Shown: positions 50,443-59,291 of the stretch, piece by piece
Numbering within the stretch: the stretch's first letter is position 1
How the letters are laid out: the number at the start of each line of letters is the position of its first letter
NCBI RefSeq assembly: GCF_040370365.1
Contig: NZ_BAABWQ010000003.1
Span: 372,001-436,000, forward strand
Direction of reading: 5' to 3'
Source: Shimia sp040370365
GTDB taxonomy: Bacteria; Pseudomonadota; Alphaproteobacteria; Rhodobacterales; Rhodobacteraceae
DNA: 64,000 bases
Notes under the pieces: generated by a model
What the model saw: only the letters and a program-made list of their open reading frames with translations
What the model was told of the DNA's origin: nothing
Databases searched by the model: none
Translations under genes and position numbers: made by a program

Positions 50443-50613
50443 TTTGAAAATCCTGATACGGGTCTTATCCGCCCTAAACCGTTGCCAAATTTCGCGCAAG
50501 CACGGCCGGTGGTGTAACCGTTTTGACGCGGGCAACGGCGCGATCCCCCACCTCCGCGAAACAGCCGCGATACCGACGCAATACCGACGCCGTCAATCGG
50601 CCCAACACACCGG

Positions 50614-51288
50614 TTAACGCACCAACATGGCCACGGCGGACACTCCGGCCTCACTGAGCATATAGACACCCTTCTCAACCTTCTCAAACCAACCATAGTG
50701 ATTGTCACGCATCATCGTTGTGGCTTTCTCCACACCAGTGCCTTTGACAACATCACGCCCTTTGCTGGCCCCGAATTCATTCAAGAACCGTGCGCATTTT
50801 TCAGCGTCTTGCCGGTAGACCGTAACCTTAGCCCCCTGCGTCCCGCCCACATTCGGATCGCCCTCAAGTCGTGAAAAATCCTTCAAAAGCCGCGCCTTAC
50901 GCCGCTTTGACTTGCGCGGCTTAAATGGCAGTGGATCGCAATGCGCCTCAACCGCGCCGTCTGACAGACGCACCGAAAGCACCCCCAATCCAAGCCGTTT
51001 GCACAGCCCGATATTGCCGGAAAATGCTTTCCATCCCGTGCGACCTTTCCAACGCGGCACGGCCACATATACCGCATCAGTCACGGCCTGCCGCGCCACA
51101 GCTTGTTGTAACAACGTGAGTGAGAAGCCAGTTTTTAGTTCAATGATAACAGGGTCTTCTCCAGCCTTGACCGCAACGACATCTGCCGCGCCAACTTCGG
51201 CTTTAACCTCAAATCCCCGCGCCTCAAGCCAGGCTTTAATCGGGGCATATAGCTCTGTCTCTGCGATCTTGCTCATCCATTCTGTCAT
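50614..51288 (-). CDS. DUF2161 family protein, PD-(D/E)xK nuclease-like
   Basis: A 224-residue protein I recognise as DUF2161, predicted to have a restriction-endonuclease-like fold. The putative active-site pieces are an Asp in VGAADVVAVKAG and the ExK in PVIIELKTGFSL (about 45-56). A basic stretch (KPRKSKRRKARLLKDF) follows. No methylase or helicase partner is nearby, so a restriction role is doubtful. ATG 51288 is used; 51276 is also possible. Confidence 0.8.
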   Translation of the reverse strand: MTEWMSKIAETELYAPIKAWLEARGFEVKAEVGAADVVAVKAGEDPVIIELKTGFSLTLLQQAVARQAVTDAVYVAVPRWKGRTGWKAFSGNIGLCKRLGLGVLSVRLSDGAVEAHCDPLPFKPRKSKRRKARLLKDFSRLEGDPNVGGTQGAKVTVYRQDAEKCARFLNEFGASKGRDVVKGTGVEKATTMMRDNHYGWFEKVEKGVYMLSEAGVSAVAMLVR

Positions 51289-51372
51289 AGCGCCAAATGG
51301 TCAACCTGCCTACCCGCTCTTGCCGCCGTCAGCAGGGTTGTTACTGTGGCGCAACTTGACCAAGAGGCCCAC

Positions 51373-52374
51373 ATGCGCTTACTCACTAGTCTTCTGTTTC
51401 TTATATCTTTTTCGAGTTCTGTGGCCGCGAACTGCTCCGGGCCAAATCTCTTCGAACAACGGCCCGAAGCGGAGCGCACTGCCCTCATCAAGAAAGCCCA
51501 AAAGACCCCTTTTGCCGAAGGCTTGCTTTGGCAAATCGAAAAAAATGAAGTCACATCCTACATCATCGGGACCTTTCATGTGCATCTGCCAGAACACGCC
51601 GCGATGGTGGACCGCGTGCGCGGGCTATCCCCACGCCCTGAACAGCTGTTTTTGGAACTCACGGCTGAGGACCAATTGGCCTTTCAACAGCATCTTGTGA
51701 AACACCCTGAACTCTACCTTATCCAAGAGGGCGGCAGCCTAATCGACCGCCTTGGCCCCAAGCTCTGGGCCGGCGTAGTTGAACAGCTCAAGTCCCGCGG
51801 CCTCCCCCCCTTCATGGCTGCAAAATACCAGCCGTGGTTTCTCGGAATGACCTTGATGATGCCTCCGTGTGCTATGGAAATCGTGAAATCGGGCGCCAAA
51901 GGCCTCGATGTGCAAATCGAAAAGATGGCAGAAGACCGCGACCTACCCATTCATTCTTTGGACACCGTGGAAAGCCTGCTCGACATTTTGGCGGGCACGC
52001 CATTGGAACAACAACTCGACGACCTTCGTTGGAGCCTAACATTACAAGGCGATCTTGCGGCTCCAGAGATGATCCCGGCTGTGATCGACATGTATTTGAC
52101 CGAACAGGTTCAGCTCATTTGGGAGGTCAATAACGCTGATTTTATAGAACAATCAGCTGACTATGATGACACGGCCCGCGTGGTTGAGATGTTGCAAGAG
52201 GTCGAAGACCAGCTGTTGATCCGCCGCAATACGACATGGGTTCAAACACTTGTGCCCGCGCTAGAGCAAACCCCGTCTTTGGTCGCTGTGGGTGCACTTC
52301 ACTTGCCTGGGGAAGCTGGCGTTCTGTCACAATTGAAAAATGCTGGTTTCGCCATCACACGCCTACCTTTGTGA
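51373..52374 (+). CDS. TraB/GumN family protein
   Basis: An exported 333-residue protein with a signal peptide (MRLLTSLLFLISFSSSVAA). The family's two metal-site motifs are visible: IIGTFHVHLPEH near 65-76 and VAVGALHLPGE near 310. TraB/GumN (Tiki-like) proteins are proposed metalloproteases; bacterial substrates are unknown. AAGAGG precedes ATG 51373. An in-frame start at 51346 would precede the signal peptide. Confidence 0.88.
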   Translation: MRLLTSLLFLISFSSSVAANCSGPNLFEQRPEAERTALIKKAQKTPFAEGLLWQIEKNEVTSYIIGTFHVHLPEHAAMVDRVRGLSPRPEQLFLELTAEDQLAFQQHLVKHPELYLIQEGGSLIDRLGPKLWAGVVEQLKSRGLPPFMAAKYQPWFLGMTLMMPPCAMEIVKSGAKGLDVQIEKMAEDRDLPIHSLDTVESLLDILAGTPLEQQLDDLRWSLTLQGDLAAPEMIPAVIDMYLTEQVQLIWEVNNADFIEQSADYDDTARVVEMLQEVEDQLLIRRNTTWVQTLVPALEQTPSLVAVGALHLPGEAGVLSQLKNAGFAITRLPL

Positions 52375-52435
52375 TCAAATCAACAACGCGGCAAGGGCCA
52401 AACCGCGCCTCGAAGTCGCAGCTGCACGCGCCCCC

Positions 52436-52464
52436 GTGACAAAGAGTGCGTCCCCTTCTATAAG
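52436..52464 (+). promoter_or_regulatory. Probable promoter of ppaC
   Basis: GTGACA (52436-52441) and TATAAG (52459-52464) with an ideal 17-bp spacer lie 46 bp before the ppaC ATG. AAGGA precedes the start codon. Confidence 0.58.
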
Positions 52465-52509
52465 GCGCGCAACTGCACAGTTATCCGTTGTTTTTAAGGA
52501 CGTCACGAC

Positions 52510-53424
52510 ATGACAATTCAAGTATTTGGCCATAAGTCTCCCGACACTGATTCCACCGGCTCTCCGATTATTTGGGCGTGGTATCTGAACGAGGTCAAAG
52601 GCGCGTCAGCCGAAGCCAAACTGCTAGGTGAACCCAACACGGAAGCCGCTTGGCTGCTGAACCGCTGGGACCTGCCGAAGCCTGCAATCATCGAAGACGT
52701 TGCGGATGATGCGGCCGTTGTGATTGTTGACACCAACAACCCAGCAGAGCTGCCTGCCAACATCAACGGCGCCGACGTTCAGGCGATCATCGACCACCAC
52801 AAGCTGGTTGGCGGCCTGGAAACCAAAGGCCCCATCGACATCACCATCCGCCCGCTGGCGTGTACCGCGACCATCATGCACGATCTGATGGGCGATATCG
52901 ACATGCCCGATTGGGTCAAAGGCACCATGCTGACCTGCATTCTCTCCGATACGCTGGAATTCCGCAGCCCGACCACCACGGATCACGACAAAGCTGTATC
53001 CGAAAAACTGGCTGCGGATCTGGGCATCGACATTCCGGGATATGCCGCTGAAATGTTTGCAGCAAAGTCAGACGTGTCTTCTTTCTCCGATGCAGAGCTT
53101 CTGCGTATGGACTCCAAAGAATACGAAGTTGACGGCACCAAATTCCGCGTGTCCGTGCTGGAAACCACGGCTCCATCGGTTGTGCTGGACCGCAAGGCTT
53201 CTTTGATGGAAAGCATGACCACCGTGGCCTCTGAGGACGGTGTGGATCAGGTGTTGTTGTTTGTTGTCGACATCTTGAACGAAGAAGCCACCTTGCTGGT
53301 GCCAAATGATCTGGTGAAATCCGTTGCCGCCAAATCTTTCGATGTTGAGGCGACCGGCGACAACGTTGTGCTGCCTGGTGTTATGAGCCGCAAAAAACAG
53401 ATCATTCCAAACCTGAAAGTCTAA
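52510..53424 (+). CDS. ppaC: Manganese-dependent inorganic pyrophosphatase
   Basis: A family II pyrophosphatase of the DHH superfamily, 304 residues, which hydrolyses pyrophosphate released by biosynthesis. It starts with FGHKSPDTDSTGSP (metal-binding H and D residues), has the DHH motif in AIIDHHKLVGG, and the C-terminal DHHA2 signature SRKKQIIPNL. It is a single-gene unit with its own promoter and terminator. Confidence 0.95.
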   Translation: MTIQVFGHKSPDTDSTGSPIIWAWYLNEVKGASAEAKLLGEPNTEAAWLLNRWDLPKPAIIEDVADDAAVVIVDTNNPAELPANINGADVQAIIDHHKLVGGLETKGPIDITIRPLACTATIMHDLMGDIDMPDWVKGTMLTCILSDTLEFRSPTTTDHDKAVSEKLAADLGIDIPGYAAEMFAAKSDVSSFSDAELLRMDSKEYEVDGTKFRVSVLETTAPSVVLDRKASLMESMTTVASEDGVDQVLLFVVDILNEEATLLVPNDLVKSVAAKSFDVEATGDNVVLPGVMSRKKQIIPNLKV

Positions 53425-53443
53425 TTTTAGGGTCTCTGAATTC

Positions 53444-53478
53444 AAAGGCCGGCCCCCAATTGGCGGCCGGCCTTTTTT
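53444..53478 (+). terminator. Terminator after ppaC
   Basis: The 11-bp perfect stem pairs 53444-53454 with 53465-53475 (AAAGGCCGGCC / GGCCGGCCTTT), with a small inner CCAATTGG palindrome in the loop and TTTTTT after it. Confidence 0.92.
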
Positions 53479-53497
53479 GTCTCGATACCTGCTCAAT

Positions 53498-54394
53498 CTA
53501 ATTTGCTTGTGCGGACGTCGGCAAGATTCCACACGACAGCCAATCCCACAACTCTTCCCAAAGTGGTTCATGCCCTTTGCGAAACGCGCCGTCATGTCCA
53601 ACCTTCTTTGACCCCAAATCAAACGGTCGCCGAACAACCAAGTGTTTCTGGCAATTGGGATAGTGAGACAACGTATCAGAACAGGCGGTTTCGGTCGCAA
53701 TGGGATCATCTGACAACACCCAAGCACTGATCGGCGCCTCTACTTTGTCAAAGTGATGTGGATATCGCCCGTCAGCAAGCTCTGGTAAAAGGTAGCTGCG
53801 CCGTGCACTCCATCGCCGCCACGTCTTAAACACATCGGGCGGCAATGCTTCTCCCCCCCAAAGCCCACCAGCAGGAATGAAGCCAAAACGTGCCAAACAA
53901 TACGATCCGTAGCCCCACCAAAAGAACAGTTCTATTGGCACGTTTCGCCATTTGTGAACGCCCCAATACCCACTCCCGACACCAACAAAGGCATGGCGTT
54001 CTACGTCGGATTGGGCTTCCATAAAGCCGACAAACTGCCCGCCGATGCTGTGGCCCAATGTGGTCAATGGCGCATTTGGAACGGCCTCTGCCAAACGATG
54101 CAACGCCGCAGACATGTCGTGTCGACCCCAATCCGGGTAGTCGATGCCAGAGCCAGCTAAGTCTGCTGGCTTTGAGTCACCAATCCCGCGGAAATCATAT
54201 GTCAACACCGCCGCCCCGCGGGCGGCAAAATAGGCCGCCACGTGGCGGTAGATACGACGGGGGAAGCCCGTACCGGCCGAGATCAAGACGCCGACCTGTG
54301 GGTCGCCCCCCTGAAAGAGGTTGCCCGACAACAACCAGCCGTCTTCGGTCTTAATGGCCACCTCTTCAACCTGAACTGTGCTGATGTCCAACAT
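53498..54394 (-). CDS. Alpha/beta hydrolase, COG4757-like
   Basis: A 298-residue soluble hydrolase. It has VLISAGTGFPRRIYRHVAAY, then TYDFRGIGDSKP, the nucleophile elbow LGHSIGGQFVGF (Ser) and a late His near VGHDGAFRKGH. AAAGGAG precedes ATG 54394. The gene follows marR with a 5-bp gap and is presumably under its control. The substrate is unknown. Confidence 0.87.
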   Translation of the reverse strand: MLDISTVQVEEVAIKTEDGWLLSGNLFQGGDPQVGVLISAGTGFPRRIYRHVAAYFAARGAAVLTYDFRGIGDSKPADLAGSGIDYPDWGRHDMSAALHRLAEAVPNAPLTTLGHSIGGQFVGFMEAQSDVERHAFVGVGSGYWGVHKWRNVPIELFFWWGYGSYCLARFGFIPAGGLWGGEALPPDVFKTWRRWSARRSYLLPELADGRYPHHFDKVEAPISAWVLSDDPIATETACSDTLSHYPNCQKHLVVRRPFDLGSKKVGHDGAFRKGHEPLWEELWDWLSCGILPTSAQAN

Positions 54395-54399
54395 GGCCT

Positions 54400-54855
54400 T
54401 CACTCCTTTGGGGGGGCTGCTTGGGCAATCAACGTTTCTGCGTTCTCTGCAACATGCCTCAGAAATCGGGCAATGATTGCCACCTCTGCTTCATCAAATG
54501 GCGCCAACATCTGCCTGTTGATATGGCGCACAACTGGCATCGTGCGTTGCAGTAAATCCAATGCGGCTGCTTGCAGATAAATTCGCACCACGCGCCTGTC
54601 TTCCAAGTCCTTTTTCCGCTGCACCAAACCACGTTCTTCCATTCTATCGATCAATCCGCTTAGGCTCGACTTTCGCACGGACAGCGACTTGGCTAGCTCC
54701 GTAGCGGTTTGGCCGTCGCGGCGGGACAAAAACAACAGAACGCCAAGTTGCGTAGACGAGAGGCCAGCGACCTGTTGCGTCTTCTTGTCTGCCGCCCGAG
54801 CGATCGCGGCATACGCCTTGTTGATCATCAAAAATATTCGAGGTTGTTGAGGCAT
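54400..54855 (-). CDS. MarR family transcriptional regulator
   Basis: A 151-residue winged-helix regulator. The DNA-binding part is about 50-105: LSSTQLGVLLFLSRRDGQTA, ELAKSLSVRKSSLSGLIDRM and EERGLVQRKKDLEDRRVVRI, with the wing DRR. Dimerisation helices flank it. ATG 54855 is chosen; a GTG at 54879 is in frame. A near-perfect 20-bp palindrome lies 26 bp upstream and is the likely autoregulatory operator. It forms an operon with the hydrolase. Confidence 0.92.
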   Translation of the reverse strand: MPQQPRIFLMINKAYAAIARAADKKTQQVAGLSSTQLGVLLFLSRRDGQTATELAKSLSVRKSSLSGLIDRMEERGLVQRKKDLEDRRVVRIYLQAAALDLLQRTMPVVRHINRQMLAPFDEAEVAIIARFLRHVAENAETLIAQAAPPKE

Positions 54856-54881
54856 TTTGGGTAGGATCCTAACCGTCACCT

Positions 54882-54901
54882 TTAATTCGTATACGAACTA
54901 A
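54882..54901. promoter_or_regulatory. MarR-type palindromic operator
   Basis: A 12-bp perfect palindrome TTCGTATACGAA (54886-54897) extended by TTA/TAA arms to 20 bp with one mismatched pair. It lies 26 bp upstream of the marR ATG and overlaps the only plausible promoter elements. Size and position fit a MarR dimer site. Confidence 0.75.
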
Positions 54902-54942
54902 TATTCAAAACAACCGCGATTCTGACTGACGTTGCGACATGC

Positions 54943-54972
54943 AAAAGGGCGAGAAGCATACGCCTCTCGCCC
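54943..54972 (-). terminator. Terminator of the galactoside operon
   Basis: On the minus strand an 11-bp stem (54962-54972 with 54947-54957, one G-U pair) with a 4-base loop is followed by TTTT. It lies 25 bp after the beta-galactosidase stop and closes the long minus-strand operon. Confidence 0.88.
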
Positions 54973-54996
54973 CGTTAATCACCCAAAAGGTTTGGA

Positions 54997-56934
54997 TCAG
55001 TCAGTACTGAGATCACACGCTGCAATCGGTTCATCATCTTCAAATACAAGCACGCCACAGGCGGGCACGCGGTGCCCATCCACGATCGCGGAGAAGCTGT
55101 TGTAGTTGATGACGAACTCCAACTCACCAAATTGTCGTTTGCGTACCCCCTCTTGCATCGGAGAAGTCGCAACACCGGCATGATCACAAGCCATCGCGAC
55201 AACCCGATCCCAGAGTTCATCATCAGGGAAGCTGCCCAGATACCAACGATCCTCGTGTCCCATCAGAACCGGCCCGCCATCTTGCACATGCAAACGTACT
55301 TTGGCACCGCCAGACAAGCGTTCATGCCAATGCGCAGCCATACCGCCTCCGGCAACCTGCATGCTGGCGTTCGGTGGCAGGCTTTCAATCAGCTCCACGC
55401 GCACGTCCAGTCCCGGCAAATCTGGGCGGCCCGCCGCTGGAATAAAGAAGTCTTCCGTGATGGCCCCTGTGCGTGGCCCATAAAGCCCAAGCGCACCCGC
55501 ATCCGAAACGGCCTCTACCATGGCGGGATCAACCGTCGCCACGCCCGGCGCAAACACGGATTTGTAGCCCGTGAAGTCTCGTGTGTCTGGGCTGACGATG
55601 TCCACTGACAACCCCGCCCGACGCAGCCCCCGATACGCAGAAAACACCAATCGGAAATAGTCAAACCCAGCGCCTTGTGGTTGCGTTTGCCAAGCCCAAT
55701 CAGAAGCGTAGTCAAACACCAATGCCACATCAGCCTGCTTGGTGTCCTGCTCTTTAAGAGACGCCAAAACTGCACCAACTGCACGCGCCTCGTCCATACC
55801 GGGCGCTTCAAACCCATCCGGTGTCTGAAGCCCCGCGTGCATCTGTTCTTGCGCAAAAGGCGCTTGCCGCCAGCGGAAATAGCTCACCACTTCAGCCCCA
55901 TGCGCGAACGCTTCCAGCGACCAGAGCGCGACCATACCCGGCAAAGGTGCCGGGTTGTAGGGCGCCCAGTTCACCGGACCGGGCTGCTGCTCCATGACCC
56001 ACCAACGGCCTTTGCCCACAGCACGATAGAGATCGTGGTGGAAAGCCTGCATGTCAGGATCACCTTGACGCAAGAAGCGCGCCTTATGTTCATCTGTGGC
56101 TTCTAAACGGTCCGACAAGAAGCCAATTGGGTAGCTGTCCCAGCTGGCAATATCCAAATCTTTGCCCACGTCAAAATGGTCAAACTCCAGAATCCGCCCC
56201 ATGTAATTGTGGATCAGGGGCGCCGAGGTGTGTAGGCGCAAAATGTCGGTTTGCACCTTGTTGAAGGCCACCACCTGATCGGAGGAGAACCGGCGAAACG
56301 CCAGAACATGAGCTGGATTGGGCTCAGTCACGGTCAGATTTGGCAACTCGATCTGATCAAAGCTGTAGTATTCCATCGACCAAAAGATATTGCCCCACGC
56401 GTCATTCAGCGCCTCAACGGTGCCATACCGCTCTTTGCACCATGCCTGAAAAGCCACTTTAGCGGGCTCGGAGTAGCTGATGATGGTGTCGTGACACCCA
56501 TATTCGTTGTCCGTCTGCCATGCCACCACATGCGGGTTCTTGCCGTAACGCTCAGCCACAATCTGTGTGATACGCGCGCTTTCTTCGCGGAACCCTGCGT
56601 GGCTAAAACAATAGTGTCGACGGGACCCAAATTTGCGTGGGTTCCCATTCTCATCCACGGCGACCATGTCAGGATGCTTGTCAACCATCCAACGGGGTGG
56701 CGTCGCGGTGGCCGTGCACATGACAACCTTCAGACCAGCAGCGCCCAGCACGTCAATCGCACGGTCCAGCCACTCCAGTGTCAATATGCCAGGCACCGCC
56801 TCCATGCGGCTCCAAGCAAATTCACCAATCCGCACCCACGAAATGCCTGCAGCCACCATATCAGCTGCATCTTTGACCCAGATGTCCTCAGGCCAGTGTT
56901 CGGGGTAATAGCAAACACCCAGTTCTTGCTTCAT
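54997..56934 (-). CDS. Beta-galactosidase, GH42
   Basis: A 645-residue cytoplasmic glycoside hydrolase of family 42 that releases galactose from beta-galactosides. It begins LGVCYYPEHWPEDIWVKDA, has the acid/base Glu144 in WQTDNEYGCHD and the probable nucleophile Glu315 in WWVMEQQPG. The trimerisation domain and C-terminal domain follow. No signal peptide is seen, so its substrate must be imported. It is the last gene of the operon and overlaps the lactonase gene by four bases. Confidence 0.93.
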   Translation of the reverse strand: MKQELGVCYYPEHWPEDIWVKDAADMVAAGISWVRIGEFAWSRMEAVPGILTLEWLDRAIDVLGAAGLKVVMCTATATPPRWMVDKHPDMVAVDENGNPRKFGSRRHYCFSHAGFREESARITQIVAERYGKNPHVVAWQTDNEYGCHDTIISYSEPAKVAFQAWCKERYGTVEALNDAWGNIFWSMEYYSFDQIELPNLTVTEPNPAHVLAFRRFSSDQVVAFNKVQTDILRLHTSAPLIHNYMGRILEFDHFDVGKDLDIASWDSYPIGFLSDRLEATDEHKARFLRQGDPDMQAFHHDLYRAVGKGRWWVMEQQPGPVNWAPYNPAPLPGMVALWSLEAFAHGAEVVSYFRWRQAPFAQEQMHAGLQTPDGFEAPGMDEARAVGAVLASLKEQDTKQADVALVFDYASDWAWQTQPQGAGFDYFRLVFSAYRGLRRAGLSVDIVSPDTRDFTGYKSVFAPGVATVDPAMVEAVSDAGALGLYGPRTGAITEDFFIPAAGRPDLPGLDVRVELIESLPPNASMQVAGGGMAAHWHERLSGGAKVRLHVQDGGPVLMGHEDRWYLGSFPDDELWDRVVAMACDHAGVATSPMQEGVRKRQFGELEFVINYNSFSAIVDGHRVPACGVLVFEDDEPIAACDLSTD

Positions 56935-57791
56935 AAGATCACTCGTGGTTCAGCCACACCCTGTGCAACGTTCTTGATTACAAAAGTCATGCCATTTTCC
57001 GGCGCCTCATCCAGAACGTCTTGAGAGACGTCTTCGAGGGCGGTCGTCACGTAGAGATCCTTCAAATCGGGGCCGCCAAATGCGGGGCATGACGCATGCT
57101 GCCCACCAACCGAGACCGCTTTCAAAAACACCCCTTCGGGTGAATAGGCGGCCACACGCGAAGCGCCCCACTGCGCAATCCAAACGTTGCCGTCTGCGTC
57201 CGTCACAGCCCCATCAGGATTGAGCCCGTCAGCCGTCAAGTCCACGAACACCTTCGCATCATCCACAGGCCACCCGGATTGCGGATCAAGGCTTTGGCGC
57301 ATCACCTGCCCCGTCGCCGTATCGGTGTAGTAGGCACAAGTGCGCACCTTATCAAAACAGATCGAGTTGGAAATCGTGACGTCCCCTACGACCTTACGCA
57401 TCTCACCTTGGTAAAAGCGGTAGATCGCCCCTGCCTTGTGTTCCGCAGCTTTCCCCATGGTGCCAATCCAAAACCCGCCCCATGGGTCTGCCCGTCCGTC
57501 GTTTGACCGTGTGACAGGGTTGTCTGCTTCCAAATCAACCAGATGCTCCCGCACACCGCATGTCAAATCCATACGCCAAAGCGCGGTCTCTGATGCCACG
57601 ATCAATGTGTTGTGATCCACCCAGCCCGCTGCCGAAAAAAACTCATCAAAAAGCCATTCCTGCGCGCGGCCCTCGACCTGTGTCAGCATCCGCTTCCCAA
57701 GAATATCGAACCAAAACAACTGTTCACGTTCGGGATGCCACAAAGGGCCCTCACCAAGCTCACAAACGCGATCATCGAAAACCAAAGTCAT
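56931..57791 (-). CDS. SMP-30/gluconolactonase family sugar lactonase
   Basis: A 286-residue beta-propeller lactonase. Metal ligands are recognisable: Glu in CELGEGPLWHP, Asn in ISNSICFDK and Asp in DGLNPDGAVTDADGN (an SMP-30 pattern), with RSNDGRADPWGGFWIGTMG. In this operon it should open galactonolactone to galactonate. It overlaps both neighbours by four bases. Confidence 0.9.
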   Translation of the reverse strand: MTLVFDDRVCELGEGPLWHPEREQLFWFDILGKRMLTQVEGRAQEWLFDEFFSAAGWVDHNTLIVASETALWRMDLTCGVREHLVDLEADNPVTRSNDGRADPWGGFWIGTMGKAAEHKAGAIYRFYQGEMRKVVGDVTISNSICFDKVRTCAYYTDTATGQVMRQSLDPQSGWPVDDAKVFVDLTADGLNPDGAVTDADGNVWIAQWGASRVAAYSPEGVFLKAVSVGGQHASCPAFGGPDLKDLYVTTALEDVSQDVLDEAPENGMTFVIKNVAQGVAEPRVIL

Positions 57792-58393
57792 ACCAATGCC
57801 TCATCATATGCGGCCACGATGGCCTCTGCTTTAGAGCGCACCTCTGCGGCAGTCATACCAGACTTATAGATAGCCGAGCCGATGCCAAATCCGTTGGCAC
57901 CCGCATCTGCCCATTCTTTGAAGTTCTCAGGGCCAGCGCCCCCAACCGCGTACACTTGGCAGCCCTTTGGTAGCACCGCGCGCACCGCTTTTAAGCCATC
58001 AGGCCCCGCCATATTGCCCGGGAAAAGCTTCAACCCCGTTGCACCAGCTTTCAGAGCGGCAAAAGCCTCGGTTGGTGTGAAGACCCCCGGCCAGCTTTCC
58101 ATCCCTTGGGCCACTGAATGTGCAATCACTTCGGGGTCGCAATTGGGCGAAACGATCAGCTGACCACCTGCTGATTTCACCGCATCAACCTGTGCCACGT
58201 TCAAAACTGTACCAGCGCCGACCAACGCCTTGTCACCAAACGTTTTGGCCAAAATACCAATGCTTTTGAGAGGGTCCGGCGAATTCATCGGCACCTCAAT
58301 TTTGTCGATGCCAGATTCCAGAACTGCCGCTGCAACCGCTTCGACCTCCTCCGGGGTCACGCCCCGGATAATCGCAATAATCGACCGTGTCAT
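57788..58393 (-). CDS. dgoA: 2-dehydro-3-deoxy-6-phosphogalactonate aldolase
   Basis: A 201-residue class I aldolase of the KDPG/KDPGal family that splits KDPGal to pyruvate and glyceraldehyde 3-phosphate. It has IIAIIRGVTPEEV, the Glu of DKIEVPMNSPDP, LVGAGTVLN and the Schiff-base Lys in TGLKLFPGNM. The wording KIEVPMNSP is DgoA-like rather than Eda-like. ATG 58393 is used; an earlier in-frame start lies inside dgoK. Confidence 0.92.
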   Translation of the reverse strand: MTRSIIAIIRGVTPEEVEAVAAAVLESGIDKIEVPMNSPDPLKSIGILAKTFGDKALVGAGTVLNVAQVDAVKSAGGQLIVSPNCDPEVIAHSVAQGMESWPGVFTPTEAFAALKAGATGLKLFPGNMAGPDGLKAVRAVLPKGCQVYAVGGAGPENFKEWADAGANGFGIGSAIYKSGMTAAEVRSKAEAIVAAYDEALV

Positions 58394-58397
58394 TGAT

Positions 58398-59288
58398 TTA
58401 TCCCAAAAGGTTGCGCGCGGCTGTGAGCCCCGCAAGTGTCATTTCTTCACAATCCGCAATGTCGACCTGCGCCCCTTGCGCACGTAGGGCCGTCGCGTAA
58501 ACGTCGGACAATGCACTGTCCCCAATCACCGCAATCTGTTGCCCAAGCCAATACGCACGTGATGCTGCCAACTCGGCCCCAATCAAGAGCCCTGAAAGCC
58601 GCGCGCGCAACTCCGCAGAAGGGGTGGCCAACAACAAATCGCTGGCCCGGATCGAAAACAGCTCCGCCGCAAGCGTTTCTGGGCGTGACAGAGTGACATC
58701 CATACCGGCGGCAAAAGCGTCTGCATCCCAACCGTCTTTGATCGAGTGCCGCAGGACAGATTGTTCGGACAACATCTCAAACACTTCGCCCGTCATGAAG
58801 GTGCGAAAACTCACTGCTTCATTCGCGCTCACGTGCACCCACTTGGTGTGCGTTCCCGGCAGGCACAGCACCCCGTCCCAATCGTGTTTCAGCGACAGAA
58901 ACCCACCAACTTGTGTCTCTTCCCCCCGCATCACATCCGCAGGTTTCATCTGTTTCAGACCAGGTACGACGAACACACGCAAACGCGCATCGGTGTCGGG
59001 CACTTGAATAGGCTGGGGCGCCAATGCAGGCGCTGGCACTTCTGAGTAAGGAGCCTCGACCCACCCTTGGCGCGCGCCAACCATTCCGCAGGCAATCACA
59101 TCGGTTTGACCTGCACCAAGCCAATCCTCGACAAGCTCCAACAGCGCGGTCTCAAACTCTGGCTTGGCGAGTTTGGACATGCCCTTGTCGGAGTGCGCTG
59201 TGGCCAGCACCTCGCCGCCAGACATGGCCCACACCCGCAATTTGGAGGTGCCCCAGTCTACCGCGATCCATTCTGCTTGCGTTGTCAT
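58398..59288 (-). CDS. dgoK: 2-dehydro-3-deoxygalactonokinase
   Basis: A 296-residue sugar-acid kinase that phosphorylates 2-keto-3-deoxygalactonate. It starts EWIAVDWGTSKLRVW (phosphate-1 motif), has GMVGARQGWVEAPY, CLPGTHTKWVHV and the C-terminal LLIGAELAASR. These are DgoK features. Four bases separate it from dgoA and three from the SDR gene. Confidence 0.93.
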   Translation of the reverse strand: MTTQAEWIAVDWGTSKLRVWAMSGGEVLATAHSDKGMSKLAKPEFETALLELVEDWLGAGQTDVIACGMVGARQGWVEAPYSEVPAPALAPQPIQVPDTDARLRVFVVPGLKQMKPADVMRGEETQVGGFLSLKHDWDGVLCLPGTHTKWVHVSANEAVSFRTFMTGEVFEMLSEQSVLRHSIKDGWDADAFAAGMDVTLSRPETLAAELFSIRASDLLLATPSAELRARLSGLLIGAELAASRAYWLGQQIAVIGDSALSDVYATALRAQGAQVDIADCEEMTLAGLTAARNLLG

Positions 59289-59291
59289 CAC

